Source: Seriola aureovittata (lineage: Eukaryota > Chordata > Actinopteri > Carangiformes > Carangidae). From it: a stretch of DNA of 64,000 nucleotides. The translations under genes were made by a program, and so were the position numbers. Where the stretch lies: positions 11,144,001 to 11,208,000 of the forward strand of contig NC_079371.1 in assembly GCF_021018895.1 (NCBI RefSeq). The letters run 5' to 3'. The notes under the pieces are model-generated. The model searched no databases. It was not told the origin of the DNA and saw nothing but the letters and a program-made list of their open reading frames with translations. Of the stretch, positions 51,781 to 62,650 are shown one piece after another (position 1 is the stretch's first letter; the number at the start of each line of letters is the position of its first letter).

Positions 51781-52131
51781 TTTTACTTTAAAGGATAGGT
51801 TCAACATTTTTCAGTAGTCAGTTGTACAGTCAGGTGTCCATATGAACATTTAAAGAGGTTTTTGCTTGCTGTTCACACTGGCCATTAAAAGATCCTTTTC
51901 TATCGTATTTTCGGTGAAGGTGATGGGGACAACATTTGTCCTTTCATGTAAAAATGTATTTAGAAATGTATCCAAAGCTTATATGAGATAAGCAGTCTGA
52001 GTTTGTCAAATGAAGTGGGTCCCTTCCAAAGTTACAGCCTTTTCTTAGTACGAAATTCCCACAAAACAGAGAAACACAAAGGAATTTTGGAAGAACTTTG
52101 GAAGATATCCACTTCATTTGACAAACTCAGA
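51781..52131 (+). mobile_element. teleost dispersed repeat with terminal hairpin
   Basis: Starts AAAGGATAGGTTCAACATTT and contains GTACAGTCAGGTGTCCATAT, a well-known percomorph repeat as I remember it. Near its right end 51996-52018 is the perfect reverse complement of 52109-52131 (23 bp), with further pairing inside (CTTCCAAAGTT / AACTTTGGAAG). Confidence 0.65.
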
Positions 52132-52446
52132 AGTCATCTGAGTAACTATTGTTTTGAAACAGATTTCAAAAACAGTGTTGCTCTCCTAGCTCTGTAACTT
52201 TTGAATGAAGGTGAATTTAGTTTATCATCATGAAAAGAGAAAGTAACACCATAGCTTTCCTGCCAAAGCATAATAGCCTTTATGAGAAAGTCATGCTTAA
52301 TTTTATTTTGCTGCTAAAGTGCCCGTAAGGCTTCCATGCCTTTTTCCCCAGTGTGACAATTAATAGTGTTAAAGGAATTTGCCATCTTTAATAATAACAG
52401 ACTCTGCACTAATTTTGCATTCACTGTGTAATCTTCACCCCTGCAG

Positions 52447-52538
52447 GCACTGTTAAAATAGGCAAGGAGGAAGTGGAAATGGACTCAGTTGGAGAGGTCA
52501 GTCTGTGGGAAGAAGAAGGAGATGCTGCAGTACCCTGA
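52447..52538 (+). pseudogene. orphan exon-like segment ending in a stop
   Basis: Acceptor TTCACCCCTGCAG. A frame reads TVKIGKEEVEMDSVGEVSLW and EEEGDAAVP then TGA at 52536-52538. Its in-phase (1) does not match the out-phase of the segment at 51001, so a direct join is excluded. Confidence 0.25.
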
Positions 52539-52800
52539 CTCATGGGCAGAGGGCACTCTTCTACTGCGTTCCACTATGGGGAAGGCTAAGGGCAAATGAG
52601 GACAGCAGCACAGGCCTGAACCCACAAAAAAAGAGGCTGAAATAGGGAGAAGCTGTGTCCTCTGAGACAAACATGAGAATGTGGATTCATTTTATTTTGT
52701 AAGCTTATCTGACCGGAAGCTTGTGTACTGAGATGAGCAGGCTCACAGCTGATCAGCTGTAAGCAGCCTCACAGTCTCCTGGCCTGCTGGCTTGTTTCGT

Positions 52801-52909
52801 TTTTTCCAACCCAGTCTAGCTGAAACACCGCCCACTGCTGTATGGGCTAGGGTCGAGACTTTTTTCATACAGAAATGGGCATTGTTTCATCTAAACTGGG
52901 TTGGAAAAA
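52801..52909. repeat. fold-back hairpin, 44-bp arms
   Basis: 52801-52844 and 52866-52909 are inverted copies (about six mismatches), for example TTTTTCCAACCCAGT against ACTGGGTTGGAAAAA, with a 21-base loop. It could be a minimal MITE or a small-RNA-like hairpin; no evidence of transcription. Confidence 0.75.
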
Positions 52910-52953
52910 TTATGGATGTGGCCTGCTGAATGCTAAACATCTGCTCACACCTG

Positions 52954-52999
52954 CCTCCCTCCCTCCCTCCCTCCCTCCCTCCTTCCCTCCCTCCCTCCA
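52954..52999. repeat. (CCCT)n microsatellite
   Basis: About eleven CCCT tetranucleotides, one interrupted. Confidence 0.9.
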
Positions 53000-53900
53000 A
53001 CCCCCCAGACTGGAGACCATGTGCCAAAGCATACAACACTAAAGTCTTTATTTTAAAAGCACTGACACAGTCATTTTATCTTTTTAAAATTCAGACTGTA
53101 TATATTATTGCGATTAAAAATCATGCACAGAAACTGTGTCACAAATATGTCGCCCTTTTTCTTACGGTTGTGTACAGAATTACACTGATACAAGAGGATG
53201 CAATTCATTATAAACTGGTATTATACACAATTTCTCCAATGTTGCATCCAAAAAAATTGTGCTTAGTTTAATCTACACCATTGTATTTTAAAATAATGCT
53301 ATCATGTAAAGTTATACTTATATAAGTTGAATAAGAATCTCTATTTGAAATTTATAAATTTGTCTATTCTAGGACATAAATGTAGATTTGTAACTTTTAA
53401 CTCTTCATTTGAGTGTGATCAGAATCAGGATTATTTCAGAGTTCTGTTCACCCTATACAAACAGACTAAACCTAACCCATGCATGATTGCCTCAGATCTA
53501 TATTACACTTAAATACCATCTGGATTCTTAAATGATCTGTCCGCTCAAGTGCTTGTCAGGTGGTTGTTCGTTATAATTTTAGGTCTTTTAGTTCTCATTA
53601 GACCACAGGTTACTAACAGACTTTCTTTGGATAATCTATTTATTTACTGATAGTTTCTCCCTAAACCTTGTCTGCTATGTTTTCTGAATCTGGCCTCCAT
53701 GCCCCTCAGCTGATGATTTGATTAAGAGAAAACAGTGCTATCACTTCAGTGTTGTATAATGATCACATTTGAACATGTGGAACTGCCTTCTTGTCCTCGT
53801 TTCCCTCTTCATGTTCCTCTGGACCTGGCTTCTGGTTGTTTGTCCTTCCCCATCTTGTGATAGTAATACTGATGAGTTTATCACTGTGGCAACCAGAGGG
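53000..53900. other. downstream flank of srpx2
   Basis: AT-rich, no gene supported. On the minus strand an AATAAATAG near 53640 could serve as an alternative srpx2 polyadenylation signal. Confidence 0.4.
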
Positions 53901-53901
53901 G

Positions 53902-53907
53902 TTTATT
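53902..53907 (-). terminator. polyadenylation signal overlapping the srpx2 stop region
   Basis: Minus-strand AATAAA starting three bases after TAA. If used, the 3' UTR would be only some 20-40 bases. Confidence 0.45.
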
Positions 53908-53910
53908 AAA

Positions 53911-54091
53911 TTAGTCACAGAAGTCTCTGTGGAGCTCGAGCCTCTCTCGTTCCTCTTCATCCAGCAGGAAGCTGTCGATGTAGGAGAACAGCTCATCCGA
54001 CGCCATTGGGGTAATGAAACGCTCGCGGTCCAGTCCGAGCTTGTCCAGCAGCACCATGCTGAAGTAGGATCTGGAAATTCTGAATACTTGT
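53911..54091 (-). CDS. srpx2: srpx2 exon 10 (last)
   Basis: Encodes [20 protein letters not shown], then [19 protein letters not shown] to DFCD, stop TAA at 53911-53913. An AATAAA lies at 53902-53907, three bases past the stop. Confidence 0.97.
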
Positions 54092-57000
54092 CTGCAGAGA
54101 AACATGATGCAGCACTTAAAGGGAGATCTCATACAATATACATTCAATATTAAAGTGACTACAACTAGTATTTGTATAATAAGTGTTCAGCTCTACACTT
54201 TATAGTCTTTCAGCTAATTGTTTAAGTTTTCCAGTCCACGTCTTAACTGTTTTGATTCACTCTCACAGTATAATTTTTATTTATTTAAATTTTGACCACT
54301 AGATGCCAGCGGAGCAAGCTGTAAACACAACACTGACATATCATCTCCCTACGAAGTTGAGATGACAACATATTACCAAACATTAGGAGTTATGTAGGTT
54401 TCACTGTTTCACTGTAGTGTGGTGCAGGTCCTGGAAGTCGCTCAGCGTTTTCACAGATCCATATTCTTCTTATACGTTGAATATTTGACAATCTATCTAT
54501 AATTTTACTATCTATTGCATGTCTGTCCTAGAAGAGGGATCGATAGGGACCCAATAAAGAAGTTTTTTGGGGGAGTTCATGTCTGATTTGATAGAGGGTG
54601 TCGTATGTTGTACAAATCGTAAAGCCCCAATTGTTCCAATTGCGATATATGGGTTATATAAATAAAACTTACTTGACTGTTTTTTAGCTCTTTGGTCTCC
54701 ACCAACTATCCAGCTGCTAAATGCTCCACTGTGTTCACCAGCTTGTCATTTGATCCATTGTTAATGTAAAAGTATTGATTAGCACAGCTTTAATCTGACA
54801 GCTGCTGGCTTCCAGGACTTTCTTTGTCATGCTCTCTTGCTTTTATTTTTTGGGAATACCCTTTTGACAATAAGCCCCAAAGAATGTTACTGTTGCACAT
54901 GCACACACACACACACACACACGTCTCTCATCTACTTCTACTTTAATGATTTCTGCCTACTTTTCCTAGAGTGCTTTGTACCACAGTCAAAGAATGTGCC
55001 TCACTCAGCTGTGGGATTTGTGTCTCGGTGTAGAGACTGAAAGTTAGGAAGAGATTTTCCAGGCTGGAAAAAGTGAGCAATGCCCCCTTACCCAAACTGC
55101 ACAGTTAGTGGAAAAAAATCTATATCTTTGCCTCTTCTAAGATAATTTAGCACCTACATGATCGTGTTTGCGTCTGGTGCAGAAGGGTGAAATCTTAGTC
55201 GTTGATTCTCATGGGAATTCAAACCAGATGTTTACTATTGATGTTGTTCTGTCAAAATCCCATTACTTCAATCCTGGAATAATTATGCTGCTATTTTTAA
55301 CACTGATAATCTTTTGAGTGGATTTTTTTCCTTTTACCATCAAACCAATTCCCTTTTTATTAGGAAGCTCCTGACATTTAAATAGGGTGAGGATGAACAA
55401 CCCCTTACTGTTAATGTGAATGGGAGTTATACACAGCTATTTGAGGATGGAATTTTTCAACTACATTAACTTCTTTTTCCCCCAGAAAGACCCATAAAAC
55501 TGCTGAATAACTAAGTGATGAAGTACCTCACTATTACCTCAAACCCTCGATGACTTCAGAGCCAAGCAGACTCTCTTTAATGCGGCCCGTCTCGCGTGGC
55601 GGGGAGCCCAGGAGCTCGATCAGGGTTACATGACGCAGGTCTAATCCACAGTCTGATTTCTGGTGAAAACAAGACAAAGCACATTTTGAGGTTGTTGTTG
55701 CTGTTGTTTGTTAAACTTCCTTAGAAACTGCCATTCATGTGGTCAACAGCAGCAAAAGATTTCCCCACTTGTATCATGATGTTCTGCAGTTGGTAGTCTG
55801 GGTCAGAGATGTTGGGGGCAGACATGATCAGCAGCCTCCTCTTTTCATAGAACTGATCCAGGAGGGCAGAGGCTGTCTTTACATCTGATTTAATCTCCAT
55901 TGCTACAAACACACAAAGTCACAATTAACTCCTGCACATACACCCTCTTAAATACAGTATGCGTACTGTTATGTATTGTATATGTTAGTGGTGGAAAGTA
56001 CATTTATTTAAGTGCTGCATTAAGTAAAATTTTGTGGCTTTATACTTGTACTCCACAACAACTCAGAGGCAAATACTGAACTCATCACAACATTTGTCTC
56101 ACAGCTTCTTCAAATTCTTCAAATGTTTTATTTCATTAACTACTAAGTCAGTTTTTTTTTCCAAAAAACTGTATTATTTACTACACAAGTTTAAAAAATA
56201 CAATGTATTGTCAAAGATTAAATCAACAACCTTTTTGGGGGCTCCCTGTCACAGGGGTTAGACGTCAGAGCTCTTAACAGTTCCACCAAATAGACATTCC
56301 CAATCTGAACTTTTATGATGGTTTCATTTCAATAACTGTTTTGAATAAGGCACAAAGAGGTCAAACTTTTGAAAATGTTTTAATTTATGGAGCAAAACTT
56401 TGTTTGTTTGTTGTTCTTTCCTGCCCCACTGAGTGTTTCCCAATCCCCATATTTATTTATTTGTGACCCTCTCGGTTCCTCTTGTGTTTGTGTTCCTCTT
56501 GAGAACCACTGAACTACCTAACTGTATTTTAAGTACTTAAAAGTGGCTGCACCTGGACCAGCTACAACAGTAAACAGTAACATACCCTATAATCATTTAT
56601 CAGTCACATGGGCCAACTATGCCTGAAAGGTAATTGTAAATGGTGCAATGTATCTTTATTGTACTGTATTGGTACTTTGACTTAAGAAAAAGGATCTGAG
56701 TACTTCTTCCAATGGATGCTACGTACGGTATATGCAGCAAAGCATGTTAATGCAGACTCAGTACTCACAAACACACTCAGCAGCCCGTCCGCCCCAGCTG
56801 CGGTTGAACTGGCAGACACGACTAGCTACCCCCCTCCGCTCATATCCTCCATCACAATAGTATTCACACGTTGCACCGTAGTTATTCCCATCAGAGGAGC
56901 AGGTGAGATATCCATGCAGAGGTGGAGGTAGTACTGGACATCTTCTCACTGCATAGAGAACACCATAGAAATAAAAAAGTCCAGTATGACAAGCTGTAAG

Positions 57001-60000
57001 TTATAATGATGTCTTCAAGTTTATGTGTAGTATTTTAACTCATTTCATGAATCAAAAAATTAAAATTTGTCAGCTCACCCTCAACACGGACAATAAACTT
57101 GCAGGCAGCTCTGTTCCTGGCTTGATCATACACTTTGTATCGGATAATATTTGCTCCTTCATTAAAGTCGGTGCCTGGCTGCTGGCCCACTAATATTACA
57201 CTGCAGACACAAGTGGAGATCAAATGTTTAATTCATGTTTTATCCATTTTAAAGTAAACAGGAAAAGGAGGCAATGGAAGGGAGTGACATACTCAAGTGT
57301 TTTATCAGCGGTATCTGTGGCAGCGGGGCGGTCCCAGGTTACCCTGGCAGTGAGTTTTCCTGGCTCGGCGACCTTGAGTCTGGATGGGGGACACTTGATC
57401 TTTGGAGGATCAGTATCTGAAATAAACAGCCTCAAATTTAAAAAACAATGCTGGAGATATTAGAGGAAATTGGTTTGAATGGCAATATTGTTTTTGGGTA
57501 GTGTAACAGCAGTTACACAGAGCAGAATATGAATATGAAACTGATTCTTAAACTGATAACAGTGCCTGGTTTGGATTCAGTCCAAAGGATAGAGGAGCAG
57601 GAAATCTGCTTGTTTTTGTGAGTGGACACAGGGAAGTGTGCTTGTGAAAGAATGATGGAAAACTGGACAGTAACACAGATGGACTGGATTTAGGCTCATG
57701 CTCTGGCAATAAGTTAAACCTCTCGTCGACAGTTCAACAAATAATGCACAAGACTTTTGAGTTTGAACATCTGGTTAGCTTTATAAGTATCTGCAAAATA
57801 AGAAACCTTGAGGTACCTGAACAAACTGGCTGGACTCCACTCCATGAGGCGCCGTGCTGACAGGTGCGCGAGTGTTCTCCCTCAATGCGATAGCCGGGGT
57901 CACAGGTGAACTCACACCTGGAATCCACCATGAAGTCATGAGTACAGGTGTATCTGCCGTGTGGGATGAGAGCCAGCACATGGCAACGCATCACTGAAGA
58001 AGTGTGAGGGTGGAAACAATCAGAGAATCAGTAAAAATCTTAAAGTCTAAGGCTGGGGATGTTGTATATTTTTGTTCTTGTCAACAAATCCCACGATAGA
58101 CCAAACCAACAATGTGTTCCCCAGTCTCAACCCCAGGCCCATTCATTGCTATTGAAAAACTGGTCAAGAATTTATAAATTAATACTTTCATATTTTTTAA
58201 AAAGGCTAAATAATTTTCTAATTTCCTAGGTACTGTAGGCTTTAGCAAATGATACTCAAACACATCTAAAAAGTGCATTTGTTGGGGACTATTTTCAGAA
58301 GCAGATTAATACACTTTTTCTACCATCAGTGGTATCACTCAAAAGAAACTACAGTGCCTGTGTTTACGGTAATGAAGGAGCATGTAATCCAGCACAACAG
58401 TGTGGCTCATTGATGTGTTCATAATAGATTGTAAACAACAATGGAGCTCTATAGGAATAAACTATAATAGGCTGGATACACGGACAATATTTGTTAGTAG
58501 GCTTGGTTCACTGTATGGTCTTTACATGGGATTTGTTGGAAATAAATAAAGCCAGAATAAAAATGTGTCCTCATATGGTAACTTAAATTCTCCACATACT
58601 GCGGCAGTAAGCAGTCCCAGACCAGCGGCGGCTGGCGAGGCACTGAATAGAGCTTCTCCCCAGCAGTCTGTATCCTCGGTCGCAGCTCATCTCACAGCGG
58701 GTGCCCAGTGTGCTCCTGTAGGCCCCTCCTCGAGGAGAGTGGCAGCTCACCTCCCCATTGGTCAGACTCGGAGAGTGACACCAGTGAGGGTCTGTTTTTT
58801 GAAGAGTAACCAAACCCAGCAATGTGTGAAGCATTGACGGTGGAAATTTGGGTACTATACCGCTCAGTGTATATGTGGGTGTTTGGGGTGGACAACATTG
58901 ATAAAATCCTCTATCATGGTGTAATTCTATATCTAAATATATCACTACATATCATGTTATAATAAATGTGTCTAAGTTAATAAAGTGCAAAACAGGTCAA
59001 AGTTTATGCAATCATAACAAAAACTTCCAAACTGAAGACCATAAAAAATGGGCAGATCAAGATCAATGGTTAACAAGGTGTCGCACATACAAAACACTGT
59101 TTGATTTTTTTTTCAACCACAGAATGGCAGCAGATTTATGTCTATATCATAATGGGTCATCTGTGTTATATCACCACATTGCCCACCCTTAGTGAGTGTG
59201 TTTTTTTCAATACGCACCTTTGTAGTCTAGTTGAGGAGTGTTGTCTTCCTCGGTAAAGTCACTGTAAGTGTCATATACTGTGGTGCCAGAGCCAGCTGAA
59301 ACAACAAAGAAAAGTCAGACATGTGGGAACAGACAATCATCAAACCAAAATGTCAGATGCCAAACACAGTTCTCTGGTCAGTCAAACATTAAGCTTTGTT
59401 GAGCTTCTGTATCTGGAGTGTTATATACTGTATATGTACAGCAAATATCTATATATATATATATATATATATATATAGGTCATACAGAGGGAGACGGACA
59501 TGCAAATCATTCTCCCTACACAATCTCATTTCCATAACTTCCCTCCCAGGTTTCCTTTCACACAGGCTCAACAACATTCCAGTCCATAGACAACTGTTTT
59601 TGCAATCAGTGACTAACTGAAACTCCTCAGGGCTTTTAACCTGAGAGCAGGGAGAGAAAATATGGAAACCTTGCAAATGGTCTATAGATTGTGTTGTTTT
59701 CTTGAAGGGACAGAAAATAACGTAGATGTGGGAGCAGAGATGACATGTTGGACTTCATATTGCACTGTTTTTCTGGCCTTTGTTGTATTATGAAACTTCT
59801 AACTCAACAATAAACTTCACCACAAATTAGGCCAAACTGCATGTTTTCATTACTTGCTTGGGGATGGTCCCTCTTACTCATCTCTTTCCATGTAAAAAAG
59901 CAGCATGGCTCGTTTACTGTACTTCGGCCTTGAATCTGAATTTTGTCTTTGAATGAGTCTTTCTGCACAATACATCCTTTTCACTGTCATCCTCCGCTCT

Positions 60001-62287
60001 CAGCAGTTGTGGTTCAGGCACATTATCCCTTTTGAAATCCCGCAAATGATTCCATGTTTAGAACGGAGTGCCAGACTTTCCAGTTTGTCAACCTCCGCCC
60101 CCGTCTCAAGTCAGTTCCTGTGCTGCTTCCTTTGGCTCGGCTCGGTTTTGTACGTTGCTGCTGGCACAGTTTCTCTAAACCAAATTAAATTCACTTTAAC
60201 ATACTTTCTATTAATAACAGGGCTTCACATTCGGCCTCTCTATTGTGGAGGTTGCTCCAGATTGTTCCACCGATGTGTGGGTTAAAACTATCATCAGCGA
60301 TTTTCTCATAATGAGCACAATGTTCCACTCAGTAACACTTCCCCAGTACCCCTTACATAGAATTAGTCACAGAGGAAATAAACAAGCTCATCAGCAGAGA
60401 CAGGCCGCAGACATTACTTCAGGTGCTTTGTAGACGACATGCTCCATAATGTATATGGCAATTAGGAATCTTTTTTTATTACATGCAGGTAAATTGACCG
60501 CAGTGGTGAAATTAAGTAGATTTATTCACTTTTTTGAGATACTTGTACTTTACTTGACCATTTTATATGACTTCTGCCCCACCACATTTCTGAGGGAAAT
60601 ATTGTACTTTTTAATGTACTACATTTAACTTACAGCTCTAGTTACAAGTTTCTTTTCAGATTAAGATGTCACTTAAAGTATGATAATTATATAACTCAAC
60701 ACACAGTCAAAGATTAAACCAGCGGTTTCATAAGGAAGATTTACAGCAGGCACCAACCAGGCAAAGGCCTGAGGCAAGTATGAAGTGACTGTCCATACTT
60801 CTTGTTTAAAAGTCATACACTTGGGTGCAGATACCAAGACACTGACATACACTGTGCATCAGGCACCAGTCAGAGTGCTGACTTTACCACAGAGACATTC
60901 ACACTGCTGGCAGAGTGAGTCCATGCAGCAGGAGTGACTCACACAAGAGGAAGGTGTGTAGTTTGACAAATGATGCCTGTTTGAGGTTTCATCTATCTCT
61001 AATGACAAAGCTAAGATAATGACCAGCATCGTTTCAATCACTCTACATTATCGTCTGAGCCTGTGTGCCTCTGAAAGGATCTCAGGTCACGTCATTATCT
61101 TGCAGGATTAAATGAAGGCTTGAGCACACTCGGCCCAGAGGGGGACTCCTCAGTAATTAACTGCCAGTGATTGGAGCCGAGCTGTAATTAAACTGCCTGG
61201 TCAGCAAAGCAGAGAGAAGCACACGAAGAGGAAGTTCAGCTCAACTACAGCATATTTGTTGTGAATGCATCCTGGCTCTTCATTCCTGAAGGGGGGAGCA
61301 GGCTTCATTTGCATTCATTCAGTCACCTACAAAATTCTGCACATCTGCATCTAATACAGTTGTTATTACTGCCGAGATGAAGCTATTTCCCAACTACATG
61401 GAAGGAAGGTGGATGTTTGAGTGTCTTCATCTGTCTCTATCAATCCATTATATATAGTATTATTTATTTATTACTATTAATATTTCTATTTCTAATTTAC
61501 ACTTTTAAGTAGTGTACTGCACTACATCTATCTGAGTGCTGTAGTTACTAGTTACAAATTCAGATTTTACATGTGAAGAGCATATAGAATATCCTTACAG
61601 ATTAAATGTATTTATGTTGATTGACAGAAAATTAACCTGCAACTGTTTTGATATAAGTTTTTTTTTTTTTTTATGGGGAAATGCCACAGATTTCATGGTT
61701 CCACCTTCTTAAATATGAGAATTAGCTGCTTTTCATTGTCTTAAATTACAGTAAACTTAATAATTTGTGGGTTTGATGATGCAACTTTGGGCTCTTTGGG
61801 TAATTTCTCACTATGTTTTGACTTTCTACAGGCCAAGCCAAATCAGGAAAATTATCAATAATGAAAATAGTCATTAGCTACAGCCTTATATGAAATAGTT
61901 ATTATAATAGTTAAATTTTATTGTACAGCACAAGTTTGCCTACACATTACTACACCATGAGAATATACTGTTAGCCTATATACTGGTATTACAATAAGAG
62001 GGGGCCATTTTGCCAACAATACTTAGGCTACATACTTTTACTTAAGTCACATTTTCAGTGAAGGACTGTGACTTGTAATGGAGTTCAAGTAGAAGTAGCT
62101 ACTTCTTGCACAACAGGAATCCAATGACATGACTGCCTGAATGAAATTACATAATATTCAAAATTCACGAACTTCGATACGTAACTACAGAAATGCTTTG
62201 AATGATTTTTCTTCCTTCAATTGTTTAGACCACTGACTCACCTGTGAAGAATAAAGTGAACACTACAACAATTCTGCTGGGGGGCAT
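53911..62287 (-). CDS. srpx2: SRPX2, complete (10 coding exons, 451 residues)
   Basis: Coding exons in gene order: 62242-62287, 59218-59295, 58600-58791, 57817-57993, 57293-57416, 57079-57200, 56769-56948, 55769-55902, 55538-55659, 53911-54091. All junctions are GT/AG, phases agree, and the total is 1,356 bases; the human protein has 465 residues from memory. Order: signal peptide (1 to ~17), sushi 1 (~44-104), sushi 2 (~107-163), HYR (~165-246), sushi 3 (~247-306), DUF4174 (~313-451). SRPX2 is secreted. In mammals it is described as a uPAR ligand acting in angiogenesis and in synapse formation and protection from complement. [22 protein letters not shown] and the Asp-Phe-Cys-Asp ending favour SRPX2 over SRPX. 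Regulation: only a weak TATA-like box is seen. Confidence 0.95.
54470..54680 (+). mobile_element. 3' tail of a teleost retroposon
   Basis: AGAAGAGGGATCGATAGGGA, GGGTGTCGTATGTTGTACA, AATCGTAAAGCCCC and GGTTATATAAATAAAACTTA match a common fish retroposon end as I remember it (ggctatacaaataaaattgacttg). Located in srpx2 intron 9. Confidence 0.6.
55538..55659 (-). CDS. srpx2: srpx2 exon 9
   Basis: Encodes [18 protein letters not shown], then [25 protein letters not shown] is shared by SRPX and SRPX2. Confidence 0.96.
55769..55902 (-). CDS. srpx2: srpx2 exon 8 (DUF4174 start)
   Basis: Encodes [20 protein letters not shown], then [11 protein letters not shown] to IMIQ. The donor CAA|GTGGGG is weak compared with the others, but phase and homology fix it. 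Confidence 0.93.
55980..56715 (+). mobile_element. AAGTACTTGTACTTTA-type dispersed repeat, interrupted
   Basis: Starts GTGGTGGAAAGTACATTTAT, ends near AAAAAGGATCTGAGTACTTC, the ends of a very common percomorph repeat (tttacttaagtaaaggatctgagtacttcttccacc). The middle is diverged or contains another insertion. Lies in srpx2 intron 7. Confidence 0.5.
56769..56948 (-). CDS. srpx2: srpx2 exon 7 (sushi 3)
   Basis: Encodes [20 protein letters not shown], then [20 protein letters not shown] to ECV. Donor GTTT|GTGAGT, phase 1 at both ends. Confidence 0.97.
57079..57200 (-). CDS. srpx2: srpx2 exon 6 (HYR, second half)
   Basis: Encodes [20 protein letters not shown], then [20 protein letters not shown]. 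The Arg-Asn-Arg-Ala-Ala-Cys-Lys-Phe strand is the HYR signature. Confidence 0.96.
57293..57416 (-). CDS. srpx2: srpx2 exon 5 (HYR, first half)
   Basis: Encodes [20 protein letters not shown], then [20 protein letters not shown]. Typical HYR start; phase 1 in, 2 out. Confidence 0.96.
57817..57993 (-). CDS. srpx2: srpx2 exon 4 (sushi 2)
   Basis: Begins [17 protein letters not shown] and ends [11 protein letters not shown]. The first Met replaces the Gln of human CRQMRC. Acceptor CTTCTTCAG, donor GTACCT. Confidence 0.96.
58330..58560 (+). mobile_element. possible dispersed repeat in srpx2 intron 3
   Basis: CATTGATGTGTTCATAATAG, GGAATAAACTATAATAGGCT and GGTTCACTGTATGGTC resemble a fish repeat I half remember. 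No terminal structure is seen. Confidence 0.25.
58600..58791 (-). CDS. srpx2: srpx2 exon 3 (sushi 1)
   Basis: Encodes [17 protein letters not shown] through [19 protein letters not shown] to [10 protein letters not shown], with six cysteines as in human SRPX2 sushi 1. Phase 1 at both ends. Confidence 0.97.
59218..59295 (-). CDS. srpx2: srpx2 exon 2
   Basis: Encodes [19 protein letters not shown] and TPQLDYK, the acidic Tyr-rich linker; human SRPX2 has AGSG and LDYR at the same places. Phase 1 at both ends. Confidence 0.92.
59450..59476. repeat. (AT)n microsatellite
   Basis: About 13 AT dinucleotides in srpx2 intron 1. Confidence 0.9.
60500..60720 (+). mobile_element. AAGTACTTGTACTTTA-type dispersed repeat
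   Basis: AGTGGTGAAATTAAGTAGAT, GAGATACTTGTACTTTACTT, CTGAGGGAAATATTGTACTT and TTTCTTTTCAGATTAAGATG follow the remembered family order. Right end diverged. Confidence 0.65.
61060..61220. promoter_or_regulatory. candidate intronic regulatory element (TAATTA pair)
   Basis: CAGTAATTAACTGCC (about 61152) and CTGTAATTAAACTGCC (about 61182) are near-direct repeats containing homeodomain cores. A TCACGTCATTATC stands about 65 bases before them. The sequence is less AT-biased than its neighbours. Function is a guess. Confidence 0.25.
61490..62115 (+). mobile_element. second AAGTACTT-type repeat, more decayed
   Basis: CACTTTTAAGTAGTGTACTG and AGTTACTAGTTACAAATTC open it. ACATACTTTTACTTAAGTCA, GGACTGTGACTTGTAATGGA and AGAAGTAGCTACTTCT close it. 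Confidence 0.5.
62242..62287 (-). CDS. srpx2: srpx2 exon 1 (signal peptide)
   Basis: ATG at 62285-62287. Encodes [16 protein letters not shown], a hydrophobic signal peptide with likely cleavage near the Gly-Ala-Gly that spans the exon joint. Donor ACAG|GTGAGT, phase 1. Confidence 0.9.
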
Positions 62288-62650
62288 GTCAGAAAGTCAA
62301 AGATGACCCTCCTGGAAAACCAAGTTTTCTTTCGGTTTTTGGTTCAGATCCCAGAGTCCAACAAAAAAAAGACAAAGTACAAAGTTATAATCCAGGAGAA
62401 AGTTAACAAGTAATATGATAAACGACTTTAAAAAACATTTAATTGTCTCTGCTGAGGACGATGAGCGCTCCCGTTAAAACCAGAGTATCCGCAGTTTTTT
62501 GGAAAGAAAGGATCTTTCTAGTTCAGCATCAAAGACAAAAACCACTTGGTGGCACTACCGGACTTCTCATGTCTGTGTTTCCTCCCACCGCTGCTGAGCC
62601 ATTTTCTATAAACCCACCCCTTCAAATGATTCACAAGCCTAGAAAGTGAA
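62288..62650 (-). promoter_or_regulatory. srpx2: srpx2 5' UTR and putative promoter
   Basis: Minus strand has GGGTTTATAGAAAATGG (62605-62620) as a TATA-like box about 320 bases before the ATG. No CpG island. Start site cannot be fixed. Confidence 0.3.

Larger units (their letters stand above)
59296..62241 (-). other. srpx2: srpx2 intron 1
   Basis: 2.9 kb. Contains the AT microsatellite, two copies of the AAGTACTTGTACTTTA repeat family (60500-60720 and about 61490-62110), and a stretch at 61060-61220 rich in homeodomain-like TAATTA sites that could be regulatory. No additional exon is seen. Confidence 0.6.

Noticed and set aside
59449..59676. Minus-strand frame with Ile-Tyr repeats
   Set aside because: Product of the AT microsatellite in srpx2 intron 1.
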